NCBI GenBank assembly: GCA_900542475.1
Contig: UQNO01000046.1
Span: forward strand, 1 to 14,942
Reading direction: 5' to 3'
Length of the DNA: 14,942 nucleotides
Source: an uncultured Bacteroidota bacterium
GTDB lineage: Bacteria > Bacteroidota > Bacteroidia > Bacteroidales > F082
Shown here: one piece after another, positions 13,982 through 14,942 of the stretch
Position numbering within the stretch: the stretch's first letter is position 1
Layout: every line of letters begins with the position of its first letter
The notes under the pieces: model-generated
What the model saw: the letters and a program-made list of their open reading frames with translations, nothing else
Told to the model about the DNA's origin: nothing
Databases searched by the model: none
Made by a program: the position numbers and the translations under genes

Positions 13982-14305
13982 TTAAAACAATTTAACAATA
14001 TCAAACGTTAAAAGCTCATCCAATGATATTCCGTCGCCGCCTACGATGAGCGCATGTTTCGGATTAAACTTGCTCTTAAACTTCGACAAGCCTTCATTTT
14101 CAGTGCGTTTGCCGCTTTTCACCTCAATTGCGACACATTCTTTATTACATTCCACAACAAAATCGACCTCATCGTCGCGTTCGCGCCAATAATAAATTTT
14201 AAAACCATTCACATCGGCCTGATTCAGCAAATATGCGCCCACAGCCGATTCGACCCAGCGTCCCCAAACACTCGGCTCGGTAAAGGCTATTTCGAATGAG
14301 CTCTT
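13982..14305 (-). pseudogene. C-terminal remnant of a DUF4143-type ATP-binding protein
   Basis: An open frame of 107 codons from just after an in-frame TAA (14306-14308) to the stop at 13982. It reads SSFEIAFTEPSVWGRWVES, then AVGAYLLNQADVNGFKIYYW, RERDDEVDFVVECNKECVAI and EVKSGKRTENEGLSKF, and ends DIVKLF. This is the C-terminal DUF4143 nuclease-like domain of AAA_14/DUF4143 ATPases, including the E-V-D-F-V and A-I-E-V-K-S-G core. The roughly 300-residue ATPase part is missing. The first in-frame ATG (14242) starts inside the conserved domain. A TATCTTTG box (14335-14342, minus strand) upstream of the remnant may be the old gene's promoter, so the loss looks like an internal deletion. It is most likely non-functional. 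Confidence 0.8.
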
Positions 14306-14372
14306 TTATACATAACTTGTTGATTATCCGGCTGCAAAGATATACAAAATTCTCAAATGTGCCTGAAAAAGG

Positions 14373-14786
14373 CTATTCTTCATCTTCCCAATCTTCCGGC
14401 ATCGGCTCGGCCCAGTCCTCGTCGTAGAACTCCTCGCCCACCAGCTCGCGGTCGCTTTTCTCTTGTCCGCCAAGCATCTGGCGCATTATTTTCGATGGGA
14501 ATGGGAAAATCCGTCCTTCCTTGTCTGTCGAGATGGCAATTCCGATGTCGTCGCTGTCGAGCTCGCGCGTCCAGGTGATGAATTCGGCGATTTCCATGGT
14601 CGCCACAGTGTAGTTTTCCCAGTCTTCGCCGATATTGGCCTTGGCCTCGTCTTCGCTTGCCCACACCGGGATATACGAGTTTCCACTTCCGTCTTCAAGC
14701 ATGGCGAAAAGACCTGGTTTGGCTTCAAGAAGCCATAAGATTCCGTTGGTGTTAACCGTTTGTAAAAAATTTCTAAGTTCGTCCAT
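14373..14786 (-). CDS. DUF2750-like hypothetical protein
   Basis: A 137-residue acidic protein. The segment GILWLLEAKPGLFAMLED, IPVWASEDEAKANIGEDWEN, YTVATMEIAEFITW and LDSDDIGIAISTDKEG matches what I remember of the DUF2750 family, small cytoplasmic proteins of unknown function often linked to immunity-protein-like folds. The C-terminal tail (about 105-137) is very rich in E and D, with DWAEPMPEDWEDEE at the end. Its coding is GC-rich, unlike the AT-rich restriction-associated genes, so it is probably native chromosome. The ATG at 14784-14786 is the natural start. No clear -33/-7 promoter is visible; TAAATATTG upstream is a poor match. Confidence 0.7.
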   Translation of the reverse strand: MDELRNFLQTVNTNGILWLLEAKPGLFAMLEDGSGNSYIPVWASEDEAKANIGEDWENYTVATMEIAEFITWTRELDSDDIGIAISTDKEGRIFPFPSKIMRQMLGGQEKSDRELVGEEFYDEDWAEPMPEDWEDEE

Positions 14787-14820
14787 ATTTCAATATTTAA
14801 TGATTATTTACATTTTGCAT

Positions 14821-14929
14821 GAGATTTCTCCACTTCGCTCCATTTCGTTCCGTTCCGGTCGAAATGACGGGTTGAATGCTGTCATTTCGAGCTTGTCACT
14901 TCGTCATTTCGAGCTTGTCGAGAAATCTC
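14821..14929. repeat. Intergenic palindromic repeat cluster
   Basis: GAGATTTCTC (14821-14830) and its reverse complement GAGAAATCTC (14920-14929) enclose TCGAAATGAC (14859-14868) and two direct copies of GTCATTTCGAGCTTGTC (14881-14897 and 14903-14919), whose GTCATTTCGA is complementary to the first element. Such GTCATTTCGAGC/GAGAAATCTC elements are, from memory, widespread intergenic repeats in Bacteroidetes. The cluster reaches the window edge, so its full extent is unknown. Confidence 0.75.
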
Positions 14930-14942
14930 CTGCAACCGGGTG

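Noticed and set aside
14361..14373. GCC-TGAAAAA-GGC hairpin as terminator of the DUF2750-like gene
   Set aside because: The stem is only 3-4 bp and no T-run follows on the relevant strand.
14821..14929. Possible CRISPR-like array
   Set aside because: Only two 17-bp direct copies, 22 bp apart with a 5-bp gap, and palindromic partners; no regular spacers and no cas genes, so it is an intergenic repeat cluster.

Overview
The window looks like a Bacteroidales chromosome segment (Bacteroides/Prevotella/Muribaculaceae-like). Four clear promoters follow the Bacteroidetes pattern of a TTG element 19-20 nt upstream of TAnnTTTG. The gene families fit too: a VorB-type 2-oxoacid:ferredoxin oxidoreductase, a remnant of a four-helix-bundle suffix protein, Fic with KFG repeats, and HigBA. 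This assignment is inferred from motifs; there is no rRNA marker here.

Left third (1-5081, plus strand), metabolism: a class I/II PLP aminotransferase ends in a perfect 44-bp palindrome terminator. A badly eroded four-helix-bundle pseudogene and a short 9-nt tandem repeat follow. Then comes a compact four-gene operon (4Fe-4S ferredoxin subunit, VorB-type alpha subunit, TPP subunit, gamma subunit) closed by a strong hairpin plus T-run terminator. The aminotransferase could supply or consume the 2-oxoacids that the oxidoreductase handles.

Middle (5094-7170): a self-inhibited class II Fic AMP-transferase gene (plus strand) converges on a higBA-type toxin-antitoxin pair (minus strand). A degenerate direct repeat related to the Fic winged-helix tail flanks the TA pair.

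Right half (7171-13942, minus strand), the most interesting part: one promoter and a tightly spaced five-gene operon. In transcription order these are (1) a PD-(D/E)XK nuclease/N6-adenine methyltransferase fusion, (2) a two-TRD HsdS-like specificity subunit, (3) a YejK/NdpA (37-kDa nucleoid-associated) homologue, (4) an unrecognised protein with three C-terminal membrane segments, (5) a second, divergent nucleoid-associated family protein. No DEAD-box HsdR translocase gene is present in the window. This looks like a BcgI/Type IIG-like restriction-modification core that has gained a nucleoid-protein/membrane-protein/nucleoid-protein module, a candidate undescribed composite defence system. Gene 5 changes sharply in base composition near its 5' end, which suggests a recombination boundary.

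Right end (13979-14942): a C-terminal remnant of a DUF4143-type ATPase, a DUF2750-like gene, and an intergenic palindromic repeat cluster at the window edge.
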